Below are positions 21,265 through 32,668 of a stretch of 64,000 nt of DNA, one piece after another. The DNA lies in the NCBI RefSeq assembly GCF_018294505.1, contig NC_057797.1:126423116-126487115 (forward strand), in the 5' to 3' direction. Both the position numbers and the translations under genes were made by a program. The notes below the pieces were generated by a model. The model was not told where the DNA came from, did not search any database, and worked only from the letters and a program-made list of their open reading frames with translations. Numbering within the stretch: the stretch's first letter is position 1; each line of letters begins with the position of its first letter. The stretch is from Triticum aestivum. Taxonomy: Eukaryota; Streptophyta; Magnoliopsida; Poales; Poaceae.

Positions 21265-22855
21265 TGATACGTCTCCAACGTATCTATAATTTTTGATTGC
21301 TCCATGCTATATTATCTACTGTTTTGGACATTATTGGGCTTTATTATCCACTTTTATATTATTTTTGGGACTAACCTATTAACCAGAGGCCCAGCCCAGA
21401 ATTGTTGTTTTTTGCCTATTTCAGAGTTTCGCAGAAGTGGAATATCAAACGGAGTCCAAACGGAATGAAACCTTTGGGAACATGATTTTCTCACCGAACA
21501 TGATCCAGGAGACTTGGACCCTACATCAAGAAATAAAGGAGGAAGCCACGAGGTAGGGGGCGTGCCTACCACCACCCCCAGGCGTGCCCTCCACCCTCAT
21601 GGGCCCCCTGTTGCTCCATCGACGTACTCCTTCCTCCTATATATATACCTACGTACCCCCAAACGATCAGAAACAGAGCCAAAACCCTAATTCCACCGTC
21701 GTAACTTTCTGTATCCACGAGATCCCATCTTGGGGCCTGTTCTGGAGCTCCGCCGGAGGGGGCATCCATCACAGAGGGCTTCTACATCAACACCATAGCC
21801 TCTCCGATGAAGTGTGAGTAGTTTACCTTAGACCTTCGGGTCCATAGTTATTAGCTAGATGGCTTCTTCTCTCTTTTTGGATCTCAATACAATGTTCTCC
21901 CCCTCTCTTGTGGAGATCTATTCGATGTAATCTTCTTTTTGCGGTCTGTTTGTTGAGACCGATGAATTGTGGGTTTATGATCAAGATTATCTATGAACAA
22001 TAGTTGAATCTTCTCTGAATTCTTTTATGTATGATTGGTTATCTTTGCAAGTCTCTTCGAATTATCAGTTTGGTTTGGCCTACTAGATTGATATTTCTTG
22101 CAATGGGAGAAGTGCTTAGCTTTGGGTTCAATCTTGCGGTGTCCTTTCCCAATGACAGTAGGGGCAGAAAGGCACGTATTGTATTGTTGCCATCGAGGAT
22201 AACAAGATGGGGTTTTATCATATTGCATGAATTTATCCCTCTACATCATGTCATCTTGCTTAAGGCCTTACTCTATTTTCATGAACTTAATACTCTAGAT
22301 GCATGCTGGATAGCGGTCGATGAGTGGAGTAATAGTAGTAGATGCAGGAAGGAGTCGGTCTACTTGTCTCGGACGTGATGCCTATATACATGATCATACC
22401 TAGATATTCTCATAACTATGCTCAATTATGTCAATTGCTCAACAGTAATTCGTTCACCCACCGTAAAATACTCTTGCTCTTGAGAGAAGCCACTAGGGAA
22501 ACCTATGGCCCCGGGGTCTATCTTCATCATATTAATCTTCCAATACTTAGTTATTTCCTTTGCTTTTTTACTTTGCTTTTCTTTTACTTTGCATCTTTAT
22601 CACAAAAATACCAAAAATATTATCTTATCATATCTACCAGATCTCACTCTCGTAAGTGACCGTGAAGGGATTGACAACCCCTTATCATGTTGGTTGCGAG
22701 GAGTTATTTGTTTTGTGCAGGTACAAGGGACTCGCGCGTAGTCTCCTACTGGATTGATACCTTGGTTCTCAAAAACTGAGGGAAATACTTACGCTACTTT
22801 GCTGCATCATCCTTTCCTCTTCAAGGAAATCCAATGCAGTGCTCAAGAGGTAGCA
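21265..22855 (+). mobile_element. Solo LTR C, Athila-like Gypsy
   Basis: A single LTR of 1591 bp, TGATACGTCTCCAACGTATC...GAGGTAGCA, with the perfect duplication GTCAG (21260-21264 and 22856-22860). No internal domain is present. It carries the same kind of GC-rich quasi-palindrome (21546-21612) and a TATA run (21639-21647) as the LTRs of A and D. Its start resembles the LTR of D. It interrupts the last exon of the Tat antisense gene. Confidence 0.88.
21639..21647 (+). promoter_or_regulatory. TATA box of solo LTR C
   Basis: CCTATATATATACC directly after the GC-rich block, about 370 bp into the LTR. Confidence 0.65.
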
Positions 22856-22860
22856 GTCAG

Positions 22861-23075
22861 CTGCTCGCTGCAGTGCTGATGTGGCTTTATCACTTGTACG
22901 TGTTCATTGTAAGGACGCCAAGGAAGAGAAGGTGAAGGCTCTTCAGGTGGCTAACACCAAGAAGCTTCAATTTCAATCATTCATGGAGACCTTCATCGAC
23001 GCTGCCACTTGCATTGCAGAAGGCATCGACTTGGACACTTTCATCGAGCCAGCAAAGCCTCCTCTTGCCGAGTGA
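22861..23075 (+). pseudogene. Tat antisense gene, C-terminal end
   Basis: Rest of exon 7 after solo LTR C. Open frame with VALSLVRVHCKDAKEEK, a short helix, and a final conserved segment with FMETFIDAATCIAEGIDLD, ending at TGA 23073-23075. This marks the C-terminus of the antisense protein. The upstream exons carry stops and shifts, so the gene is a pseudogene as a whole. Confidence 0.65.
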
Positions 23076-23306
23076 AAACTTGATAACTTGACTTTATTTG
23101 CCTCTGAATGCCGAGTAATTTTGTAATCGTTAAACTCTTTCGGGCTTGATCCCGAGCACTTCTGCTAGTGGTTCGGAACCTTGCTGGATTTATCCGAACT
23201 TGGTTGTTTTATTTGAATGCAGTTGCTTTGTCCCTATCGTCTTCAGAATTTTTGACTAGGATCGCAACTAAGTTCCCGAGTGAGAGGATAGCTCTTCACT
23301 CGGAAT
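23076..23306. other. Tat internal non-coding DNA
   Basis: Between the antisense gene and the 36-bp tandem array. No gene is seen; presumably the 3' UTR of the antisense gene. Confidence 0.5.
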
Positions 23307-23435
23307 AGACGTTGTACTTGTGACGCAGCTCAGAGTGCAACTAGACATTGTACTTGCGGTGCAGCTCAGAGTGCAACCGGTCGTTGTACTCATGATGCAG
23401 CTCAGAGTGCAACCGGGCATTGTACTTGTGGCACA
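23307..23435. repeat. 36-bp tandem array of the Tat element, split by CACTA F
   Basis: Three full 36-bp units (23307, 23343, 23379) and a fourth that stops at 23435, each with TTGTACTTG and GCAGCTCAGAGTGCAAC. The fourth unit is completed beyond F at 33419-33440 (CAGCTCAGGACGCAC). This proves that the CACTA element landed inside the array. Confidence 0.9.
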
Positions 23436-24000
23436 CACTACTGTAGGATGCTGCTAACGCGACACTACGATCAGAGACCCTTCGACGAAACTGTGTGTGA
23501 TGCAATAATCACAAACGGTGGTGTAAAAGACCATCAAAAAGGGTGCAAAACGTTGCGATGGAGGATGCATCAAACACGGTTCAGATTTTAGTTGCGTGTG
23601 CGATGCAGGGAATATGGTTCAGTTCAATTTAACTATCTGCAATGATGAGGAATAAAAGAAACAGGCATCCAGATGAAGGTGTGTGCGATATACAACATAC
23701 GGTTCACTGGGATGAACTGTGTGTGATCAGGCAACACAATGGAAATGGTTCAACTGAACAAGATGTTTGTTATACGCGACAAACAGGTCCATAATCAGAA
23801 ATGTGTGTGAAGACCAATAATAACACAGACGATTGCTGCTAATAAGCCGTGTGATTTGCTCTGTCTACAGAAGAATAACATGTATAAGTACTTGATTCCA
23901 TAAACAGATTGAACATCGAATTACATACATTCCAAAATGCCTATGAAACTCAAATAATGTATAAAAAGGCAAAACAAACCGTGATTAATTTCATATTTTT
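23436..24000 (+). repeat. Left terminal and subterminal region of CACTA F
   Basis: Contains repeated AACTGTGTGTGAT, ATCACAAACGG and GGTTCA motifs at short intervals, typical of transposase-binding subterminal repeats of CACTA elements. No gene. Confidence 0.6.
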
Positions 24001-24039
24001 AGGATGATGCTACTATATATGGTTGCATGTTGCCTTTGT

Positions 24040-24300
24040 GAAATAAATCAAGGCAGGAAGAGACATCGTATGTCGTTTCACACACATAGGTGACAAGGTC
24101 CCTCTCGAAACCATGAGCCTTTTTGAGAGAAGCTCTGGTTTGTAAGAAGATTGTACCAAAACTTGTCCCAAATTGGACTAATTTTTTACCACAACGTGTT
24201 GGTGCTATGACATAACACCATGCCAAGTTTCATGATTTTGAGGTGAGTTTTGGATTTACAGTCATTTTAGAACCAGGTTTCGCAATGTTTACTGTCGAGT
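24040..24300 (+). repeat. Diverged copy of the 503-bp unit, left of the F-box pseudogene
   Basis: Shares AGAAGCTCTGGTTTGT, CCAAGTTTCATGA and GAGTTTTGGATTTAC in order with the array at 27382-30150, but with much more divergence. The captured gene thus lies between copies of the same repeat. Confidence 0.7.
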
Positions 24301-24705
24301 CGGCACTGGCCTGGATAGGCTTTTTCCTCGTGGGTCCCAAATGATAAATCCAAATCTGTGACTACCATGCAGCTTTTCTTATTGAGCATTACAGCCCTTG
24401 GTGTGCAAACTGGAAATAAGTTTGTGGGTGCTGGTGGGCACTAAAAACTTGCGGTTCTGTAATGAACAAAGATCTCAAGGATCCCGCGAGAGTGATGTTC
24501 TTTGCCTATGTTATGAATGATTATAGTATTTATGCCTTAACTAAAGAAATGGCAAGACATTGGCCCAGTATGAAAGAAAATATGGGTCAAAGCCAAGTTG
24601 AAAAGGGCAACAATATCTAACTCCAGCTAACAAACAGTACAAAAGCACAAGGATTGATTGCTCATCAGGTTTAGATAAAATCTAGATTGAACAAGACAAT
24701 GACAT

Positions 24706-26368
24706 CTAACTCAACCAAAGTTTCCGGCAGTCACAATCAAATGGATCGGTCTGATCCATAAAATCAAGATCAACGACCAGAAATTCTACTGGTCCATGTT
24801 GACAAGCTGTTGTAAATAGAAGCCGAGCACGATCAGAAGCCCTTAGGTCCACATGAAACTTATTTTTATGTTGTTCAACACCTGCAGCCGTAAGAAATTT
24901 CTTGTTGAAAAACTTAATCCTCACGGACAATAGTGCCCTCGCATTCAACATGAAGAATGTGACAAAGCTAGTGTTTGCATTGTTGGATGCATATCCTTCC
25001 AGTGTTACTGTCTTCAAACGAATGTCATGAGATCTGAGAAAATCCCGATGCTTCTTGAACCATTGATTGGTTATACCTTTTTCTCCATGTGTTAGTGCCT
25101 AAATAGAGATGAAGATTGAAAACAATTTCTAAAAAAGATTATGTTGAAAGAGTGATAGCTGAACGATTAATTATAGTACATTATATATGGGCTTTCAATG
25201 TGCCTGAAATCATCACCTTCATATACAAATTCTCCAGACATGGAAAGCATTACAGCAAGGCAATAATGATGTTGAGATCAAAACACCACATGGTGATATA
25301 TAAGGTCTTGACAGAATCCACCACCACTGATAGGATGGACAAGCACTTCATTGAGCATGGAACATAATATTAGCACTGAAAGTGTACTCCAAGATGATAC
25401 TTAACTTATGCGCACAAATGAAAAATGCAAATTACAAAAGTGCACGTAAACAATATATACAGTATGTCAATAGGCGTGGAGGCAAACACCATCTCGAACC
25501 ATTCAAATGGATCACTAATTGCACCCAAGGTCTCCAGTTTAGGTGCAGAGAGCACAATTATTTCTGAAGGTTTATAACAACAATTAAGGAGCAACCTTTG
25601 AAGTGAAGGGGCGTCTTCGATGATGAGCTCCTGTCCTTCAAAATGAATTCCAATACTTATAAGGTGAGACGACATTATTTTGAGACAAGGGATATGGATT
25701 CCTATTCCAAAAACAAGCACCAAACGTTGCAGTGCAGGGCAGCTAGAGTGGATGATGCTATCAAGTGAGGCCACCGACAGATCAACCAACACAAGCGCAA
25801 GTTTTTTCAGCACTGGTAGTCGAAGCATTTGTACCAGATAGTCTGCTAGGTGGCACCGGGTCAAGGCGGCGGTGTGGACAGAGGAGGAAAACCATGAGAT
25901 GGGCGTCGGTGGTGAGGGCACAGATGCAGCTCTTGGTGGTAACCTATCGCTGTAATGGTAGAACTAAAGCTGCTGGAGTTTATCGAATTGACGGGATGTC
26001 AGCCAGGCAGCCACCATGCAGGGTATGTCCAGCAGGTAGCATGCCGGGATGCAGATGCATTGAATGGAGGCCCCGTGGGAGGAGATGATGGCTCCGAGGA
26101 GTTCAGCATCATCATCGACAAATAGCTGACGACAGTCGATATTAAGAGGCGTGGTGCACCACAGAGTGCGCCATCGAGATGCGAGGACTTGTGTGCGGCA
26201 ACCATCCTTGGTGGGGAGAAGGTAGATGATCTCCCCAAGGATTCTATCCGGGAGATCGCTGATGCGGTCCGCCAGAGATTCTACTAGTTCCTCAGGTCCA
26301 GGGGCGCTTCTGGCCGCATAGCCAGGTCCAAGATCTACATCCGGCGGTGGCGCTGGGTGGAGTCTCAT
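24706..26368 (-). pseudogene. F-box / LRR / FBD protein pseudogene inside CACTA F
   Basis: Exon 1 (26368 to about 25470) encodes an F-box (RISDLPDRILGEIIYLLPTK followed by a TQVLASRWRTLW section) and leucine-rich segments such as LPVLKKLALVLVD and CPALQRLVLVFG. A second exon (about 25355-25190) carries the SVKTL...CFPCLENLY motif. A third (about 25080-24706) encodes the FBD domain and ends at 24706. Family members are substrate adaptors of SCF ubiquitin ligases, very numerous in grasses. TAG at 25964-25966 and TAA in exon 2 interrupt otherwise in-frame sequence. The gene keeps introns, so capture was at the DNA level. It is probably non-functional. Confidence 0.75.
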
Positions 26369-26687
26369 CTATGTACATACCAATCTGAAAGAAAATAACA
26401 TGTAGGACATTCGAAATCAATTCTCAAGATTAGGAAGAAAAAAGGCACAAACATATATGTAGGACATTCAAAATCAATTCTCAAGATCTGGCCACGAATT
26501 ATTAGCACGCAAGCTAACCCTAGTCGGATTATTAGCAAAAATCATTTGTACAGAACAAAGAATTAATCACTAACTCTATACGGATAACATTCAAACAATT
26601 AATACGCTACGTGCATCTAACGGATCTTAATTACTTTAATTTCATGGACTGAGAGAACATAACCATAAGATTTGTATTCCAAAAAAA

Positions 26688-27029
26688 TTATAGAGGGGCG
26701 AGGTGGGTGGGTGGGTGGGGGATTAACCAGAGAAAACACTTCATATGTTTGCCACACAAATGGGTATATAGATGACTAACCGGTTTTCCATCAGAGTTGT
26801 AGTTGTTGCCGGAGTTGCTGTTGACCTCTGGCTCCGGCTGGGGGGGGGGCACGACGGTGCAAACAAATTCAAGGTCATGCTGCTGCCTGTGCGAGACCTC
26901 GTCGGAGGCGACGGAAACCTCTATGGCCAGCTTCACGCATTGTGCGGGTGCTTCACCAGCCCCGGCGTCGCCACTCACTGTGGACTGGGGGTGCGGCCGC
27001 CTATTATGGCCGGCGACTCGGACGCGCAA
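26688..27029 (-). CDS. GC-rich ORF upstream of the F-box pseudogene, unrecognised
   Basis: 113 codons open on the minus strand. The GC-rich part (27029-26790) ends at a possible donor (CCGGTTAGT) and could be a 5' exon of the F-box transcript or part of another captured gene. It contains a poly-Pro/Gln patch and an Asn/Ser-rich end. No domain is recognised. The + strand is open too, as expected from composition, so coding is uncertain. Confidence 0.25.
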   Translation of the reverse strand: MRVRVAGHNRRPHPQSTVSGDAGAGEAPAQCVKLAIEVSVASDEVSHRQQHDLEFVCTVVPPPQPEPEVNSNSGNNYNSDGKPVSHLYTHLCGKHMKCFLWLIPHPPTHLAPL

Positions 27030-27381
27030 TTAATACGGACCAGTGGGAGCGAGGCAGGCTGCGGTCAAAAGTTGTCTCGCCTCCCGGTGAGCCTGCACGG
27101 CGGATGTCTGCCATTCCTACCATCATTTCACACAACTACTCGCATGCCTCCCCGCCAATACACACACCTGCACGCACGCCTCCCGGTATGCATGCGCGGC
27201 GGACCGCTCGCATGCGTCCCATCAACTCATGCATGCTCGCAGGGCACACGGGCGTGTGGCAACACGCATATTTTTGGTTTATTTTCTATCGCTTTACTGC
27301 TTCACTGAACCGTTTGTGTTGAAGAGATGCACAAATCCTGCGTTGAACATCTCACACGCTTCCCGGTGAACCTGCGCACTG

Positions 27382-30150
27382 GACGAGTTTTGGATTTACT
27401 AGAATTTAAAAACCAGGCATCTCAATGTTTTGCTGGCAATCAACGGTGCCCCGGTGTTTGAAATTCATTCCCATTTCTTGCATGGGACCTAAGCATGCAC
27501 CCAAGGACACATATTTGATTTTTCAACCAATTTATATGCACTGGAGCATGTGCATGTTGTTCAAGTTTGAATTATGCACATAAATGCATTGAAAACTCAG
27601 TTAATGCATAAAAATGTCCAAACGAACCCCAAAAAATCACAAAAATTGACACAACACTCCTGTTGCTCTATGTTGACACGAGAAAAAAATTGAAAGCACT
27701 AAGAGGCAATGGATATCGTTTCGTCCCCAAAGGTGGGACGTTCCCTACCAAAACCATCATGCTTGTTGTGAGAAGCTCTGGTTTGTGAGTAGCATATACC
27801 CAAACCTACCCCAAATGGGACAAAATTTTTACCACGGCATGTTGACGCTGCTCCATGATATCATGCCAAGTTTCATGAATTTCAGACGAGTTTTGGATTT
27901 ACTAGAATATAAAAACCAGGCATCTCAATGTTTTGCCGGCAATCAACGGTGCCCTGGTGTTTGAAATTCATTCCCATTTCTTGCATGGGACTTAAGCATG
28001 CACCCAAGGACGAAGATTTGATTTTTCAACCAATTTATATACACTAGAGCATGTGCATGTAGTTCAAATTTGAATTATGCACATAAATGCATTGAAAACT
28101 CAGTTAATGCATAAAAATGTCCAAACGAAGCCTGACAAATCACAAAAATTGACAGAACACTCCTGTTGTTCTATGTTGACACGACAAAAATTTTGGAAGC
28201 AATAAGAGGCAATGGATATAGTTTCGTCCCAAAGGTGGGACGTTCCCTACCGAAACCATCATGCTTGTTGTGAGAAGCTCTGGTTTGTGAGAAGCATATA
28301 CCCAAACCTACCCCAAATGGGACAAAAAATTTACCATGGCATGATGACGCTGCTCCATGATAGCATGCCAAGTTTCATGAATTTCAGACGAGTTTTGGAT
28401 TTACTAGATATTAAAAGCCATGTATCTCAATGTTTTTCCGGCAATCAACGGTGCCCGGTGTTTAAAATTCATTCCCATTTCTTGCATGGGACGTAAGCAT
28501 GCACATAAGGACACATATTTGATTTTTCAACCAATTTATATGCACTGGATCATGTGCATGTAGTTCAAATTTGAATTATGCACATAAATGCATCGAAAAC
28601 TCACTTAATGCATAAAAATGTCAAAATGAACCCCGAAAAATCACAAAAATTGACAGAACACTCCTGTTGTTCTATGTTGACATGAGAAAAAATTTGAAAG
28701 CAATAAGAGGCAATCGATATTGTTTCGTCCCCAAAGTTGGGACGTTCCCTACCGAAACTATCATGCTTGTTGTGAGAAGCTCTGGTTTGTGAGAAGCATA
28801 TACCCAAACCTGCCACAAATGGGACAAAAAATTTACCACGACATGTTGATGCCGCTCCATGATAGCATGCCAAGTTTCATGAATTTCAGACGAGTTTTGG
28901 ATTTACTAGAATTTAAAAACCAGGCATCTCAATGTTTTGCCGGCAATCAACAGTGCCCCCGGTGTTTGAAATTCATTCCCATTTCTTGCAGGGGACCTAA
29001 GCATGCACCCAAGGACACATATTTGATTTTTCAACCAATTTATATGCACTGGAGCATGTGCATGTAGTTCAAATTTGAATTATGCACATAAATGCATTGA
29101 AAACTCGGTTAATGCATAAAAATGTCCAAACGAACCCCGAAAAATCACAAAATTTGACACAACACTCCTTTTGTTCTATGTTGACACTAGAAAAATTTTG
29201 AAAGCAATAAGAGGCAATAAATATCGTTTCGTCCCCAAAGGTAGGGCGTTCCCTATCGAAACCATCATGCTTGTTGTGAGAAGCTCTGGTTTTTGAGAAG
29301 CATAAACCCAAACCTGCCCCAAATGGGACAAAAAATTTACCATGACATGTTGATGCCGCTCCATGATAGCATGCCAACTTTCATGAATTTCAGACGAGTT
29401 TTGGATTTACTAGAATTTAAAAACCAGGTATCTCAATGTTTGCGGCCGAGTGACGGTGGCAGGGTGTTTAACATTCATTCCCATTTCTTGCATGGGACCT
29501 AAGCATGCACCCAAGGACAAATGATTTGATTTTTTAACCAATTTATATGCACTTGAGCATGTGCATGTAGTTCAAATTTGAATTATGCACATAAATGCAT
29601 TGAGAACTCAATTAATGCATAAAAATGTCCAAATGAACCCCGAAAAATCACAAAAAAGAACACAACACTCATGTTGTTCTATGTTAACATGAGAAATTTT
29701 TTGAAAGCAACAAGAGGCAATGGATATCGTTTCGTCCCCAAAGGTGGGGCGTTACCTACCGAAACCATCATGCTGGTTGTGGGAAGCTCTGGTTTGTGAG
29801 AAGCTCTGGTTTATGAGAAGCATATACCCAAACCTGCCCCAAATGGGACAAAAAATTTACCATGGCATGTTGATGCCGCTCCATGATAGCATGCCAAGTT
29901 TCATGAATTTTAGGCGAGTTTTGGATTTACTAGAATTTAAAAACCAGGTATCTCAATGTTTGCAGCCGAGTGACGGTGGCAGTGTGTTTCACATTCATTC
30001 ACATTTCTTGCATGGGACCTAAGCATGCACCCAAAGACAAAGATTTGATTTTTCAACCAATCTATATGTACTGGAGCATGTGCATGTAGTTAAAATTTGA
30101 ATTATGCACATGATTGCATTGAAAACTCACTTAGTGCATAAAAATGTCCA
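27382..30150 (+). repeat. 503-bp tandem array in CACTA F, about 5.5 copies
   Basis: The landmark GACGAGTTTTGGATTTACT occurs at 27382, 27885, 28387, 28889, 29393 and 29913 (spacings 503, 502, 502, 504, 520; the last carries a small internal duplication of an AGAAGCTCTGG stretch). Units are highly similar. Several open frames on both strands recur in each unit at the same place, which reflects the repeat and is not evidence of genes. Confidence 0.95.
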
Positions 30151-30814
30151 AATGAACCTTGAATAATTCCAATTCTTTTATGACACACATATAATAGCAT
30201 GACCACTTCAGATAAAAGGTCTAGCAATTCAAACACCGTCCATGGCTGTTGTGACCCCATTGTGTAATTCAAATCAAGACGAAAAATCAAGTAGATCCCA
30301 CACAGTTTATTATAACCAACCATGTGAGATGGGGCACAAAATATCTTGGAGCACCGTCGGAGTATAGTACGCATACGGCTTACGCGAGAAGGTGCGATGG
30401 CTACAGTCCATAGCCCGCTCTGAATAAGGGAGTGTGTCTGCTGACACTTTGTGCGCCAGTTTTTTGGCTGAAGCGATTCCAAACTTTCGGCTTCTGCAAA
30501 AATATCTACCCCCCCCCCCCTTACCAAAAGTCACATTTCCCCTGTTTCTGCCTTCCTTTCCAAGTTGAAACCTTCACTCCTTGCTTGCAGCGCCGCCGCC
30601 GCCTCGCTGGCGACCCTCCTTCACGTTTCTCGGCCTCGCCTATCCTGGCAGGTAATCCACACCTGACCCCCATCCTCATCCTCCTTCCACATCCCACATG
30701 CCCCGACGGCCGGCGCGAGTGTGACACCTTCCACCCAAATCACCGACCCCTCCACCAAATAAGCGTCGAACTAAGCCATGGTGCACGCAGTATAGCTAGG
30801 ACCTCAAGGAGCAT

Positions 30815-31198
30815 TTGGCAGCAGAGAAGCAAATCGCGGCCGCACGCGCGGATGAGCTCACGGTGGCTGCCATTCATGTCGACCACAAGATGTTGGAGGA
30901 GCACCTCGTCGTCGAGGCCACCGTTGACGCCTCATGTGCCGATGCCGCAATGCGGCTGGCTGCTTTAAACGACAATTCGTGGCATTTTCTCGAGGCCACC
31001 ATCGGTGCCTTCGACAAAGACTATGAGGTGTTTTCTCAGCGTGCACGTGCTTACCTCATCTCGAGAGCCAGTAGGTTGGTGCCCGGAGTGGCTCAGGAAA
31101 CTCACCACTACAACGAGGGCACCCACGATGCGGAGGTCTCGCCCTCTTCCATGTCCAAGGAGCCAATCGTCATCGATATCTCCGACAATGAGGAGTAG
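30815..31198 (+). CDS. GC-rich ORF in CACTA F, unrecognised
   Basis: 127 codons from ATG 30815 (frame open further upstream through a DLKEHLAAEK section), ending at TAG 31196-31198. Helical, Ala/Glu-rich N-terminal half, then a RARAYLISRASRLVPG section and an acidic C-terminus ending DISDNEE. Upstream (about 30540-30780) is a CT-rich, GC-rich leader like a plant 5' UTR. It may be a captured host exon; I do not recognise the family. Confidence 0.4.
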   Translation: MAAEKQIAAARADELTVAAIHVDHKMLEEHLVVEATVDASCADAAMRLAALNDNSWHFLEATIGAFDKDYEVFSQRARAYLISRASRLVPGVAQETHHYNEGTHDAEVSPSSMSKEPIVIDISDNEE

Positions 31199-31269
31199 CT
31201 TGTCTTATTAGCTCACTATAAGGACCCGTGTTCAGTTTGCTAGCTATTGCCTTTCCTTAACAAATTCTA

Positions 31270-32175
31270 GTGAATTGTGCTATCTACTTTTACCATGCAA
31301 TCTTCTACTATAGTGTATATGTTCTATATGTCGTGCAATGTGGTGTTCGGTTAACTGCTTGGTTCAATTCTGCAAATGTGATGTTCAATTCTTCAGGGTG
31401 CAATATTTCCAAGTTGTTAAGCATGCTTGGTTTGGTTAACTGTCTGATCTTCTATTAGGAGTATGTTATATTGTGCAATGTGGTGCTCAGATAATGTTTG
31501 GTTCATTTCTTTTGGTGTTTAGTTAACTACTTGGTTCAATTCTGCAATGCGATGTTCAATTGTTGTGGCTGCATTCTGTTATTGTATACCATGTGAGGAA
31601 TAAATTGAATTTGGCTGTACTAAATACATGAGAAACAAATACAATTGCTATATTTCCAAGTTGTTAAGCATGCTTGGTTTGGTCAACTGTATGATCTTCT
31701 ATTAGGAGTATGTTATATTGTGCAATGTGGTGCTCAGTTAACATTTGGTTCATTTGTTGTGGTGTTTAGTTAACTGCTTGGTTCAATTCTGCAATGCAAT
31801 GTTATATTGTTGTGGCTGAATTCTATTATTGTATACCATGTGAGGAATAAATCGAATTTGGTTATACTAAATACACGAGAAACAAATACAATTGCTATAT
31901 TTCCAAGTTGTTAAGCATGCTTGGTTTGGTTAACTGTCTGATCTTCTATTAGGAGTATGTTATATTGTGCAATGTGGTGCTCAGTTAATGTTTGGTTCAT
32001 TTGTTGTGGTGTTTAGTTAACTGCTTGGTTCAATTCTGCAATGCGATGTTCAATTGATGTGGCTGCATTCTCTTATTGTATACCATGCGAGGAATAAATC
32101 GAATTTGGCTACACTTAATACATGAGAAACATATACAAGTGCTATATTTCCTAGTTCTTAATCATGCTTGGTTTG
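31270..32175 (+). repeat. 247-bp tandem array in CACTA F, about 3.6 copies
   Basis: The landmark TATTTCCAAG/TATTTCCTAG occurs at 31404, 31651, 31898 and 32145, exactly 247 bp apart each time. Units contain GTGCAATGTGGTGCTCAG and GCTTGGTTCAATTCTGCAA. No coding content. Confidence 0.95.
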
Positions 32176-32316
32176 GATAAATGGGTTTTCCATGTGGCTT
32201 GAATTAATCTGATGAATCTGCATTGTGCTTATTTTTCATCAACTTATTTTACTGATAGCATGTGAACCCTTACTTAACATGATGACTAACTACCTTATAT
32301 GTGTTGTAGGGAAACA

Positions 32317-32668
32317 ATGGGAAGCACTCAGGTTTACAAGATGGTACTAACTATTATACCTTGCCTTTTTTTATTCCTTTGCCCCGTTTCCAATATAGAG
32401 TAGATATTTATGCACATCCTTGTTTTCAAGGTTCACCAATGATTACCTCTAAAACCACCTCTGTGGTCAGGAGGCGAGGAAAGTTTTCATACAACACCCA
32501 CGGCTCAATATTGAAGTGTTCCTGAAGAGGTCGAAGGATCAACGGTCAATCATCCACATGCATTGGCCTAAAGTTGCAAAGACCTTCAACATGTATGAAG
32601 GCTCAATATTCGCCTTCCGCTTCAGCAGTTTTCCAATTGAGATGCATCTCTCTATGTACCGTATATGA
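32317..32668 (+). pseudogene. B3-like DNA-binding domain fragment in CACTA F
   Basis: Two exons by splice consensus: 32317-32343 (ATG, 9 codons) and 32471-32668 (65 codons and TGA). The second encodes a segment with HMHWPKVAKTF, NMYEGSIFAFRF and EMHLSMYRI. This matches the pattern of the second half of plant B3 transcription-factor domains (W..., EGD-like, FxF, hydrophobic strand). The first half of the domain is missing, so it is a fragment. The upstream GC-rich ORF at 30815 may or may not belong to the same captured gene. Confidence 0.45.

Noticed and set aside
24706..26368. A functional host F-box gene
   Set aside because: In-frame stops in exons 1 and 2 and its position inside a CACTA element argue for a captured pseudogene.
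27382..30150. Repeated ORFs in the 503-bp array
   Set aside because: They recur because the DNA repeats; they carry no domain, and both strands are open.
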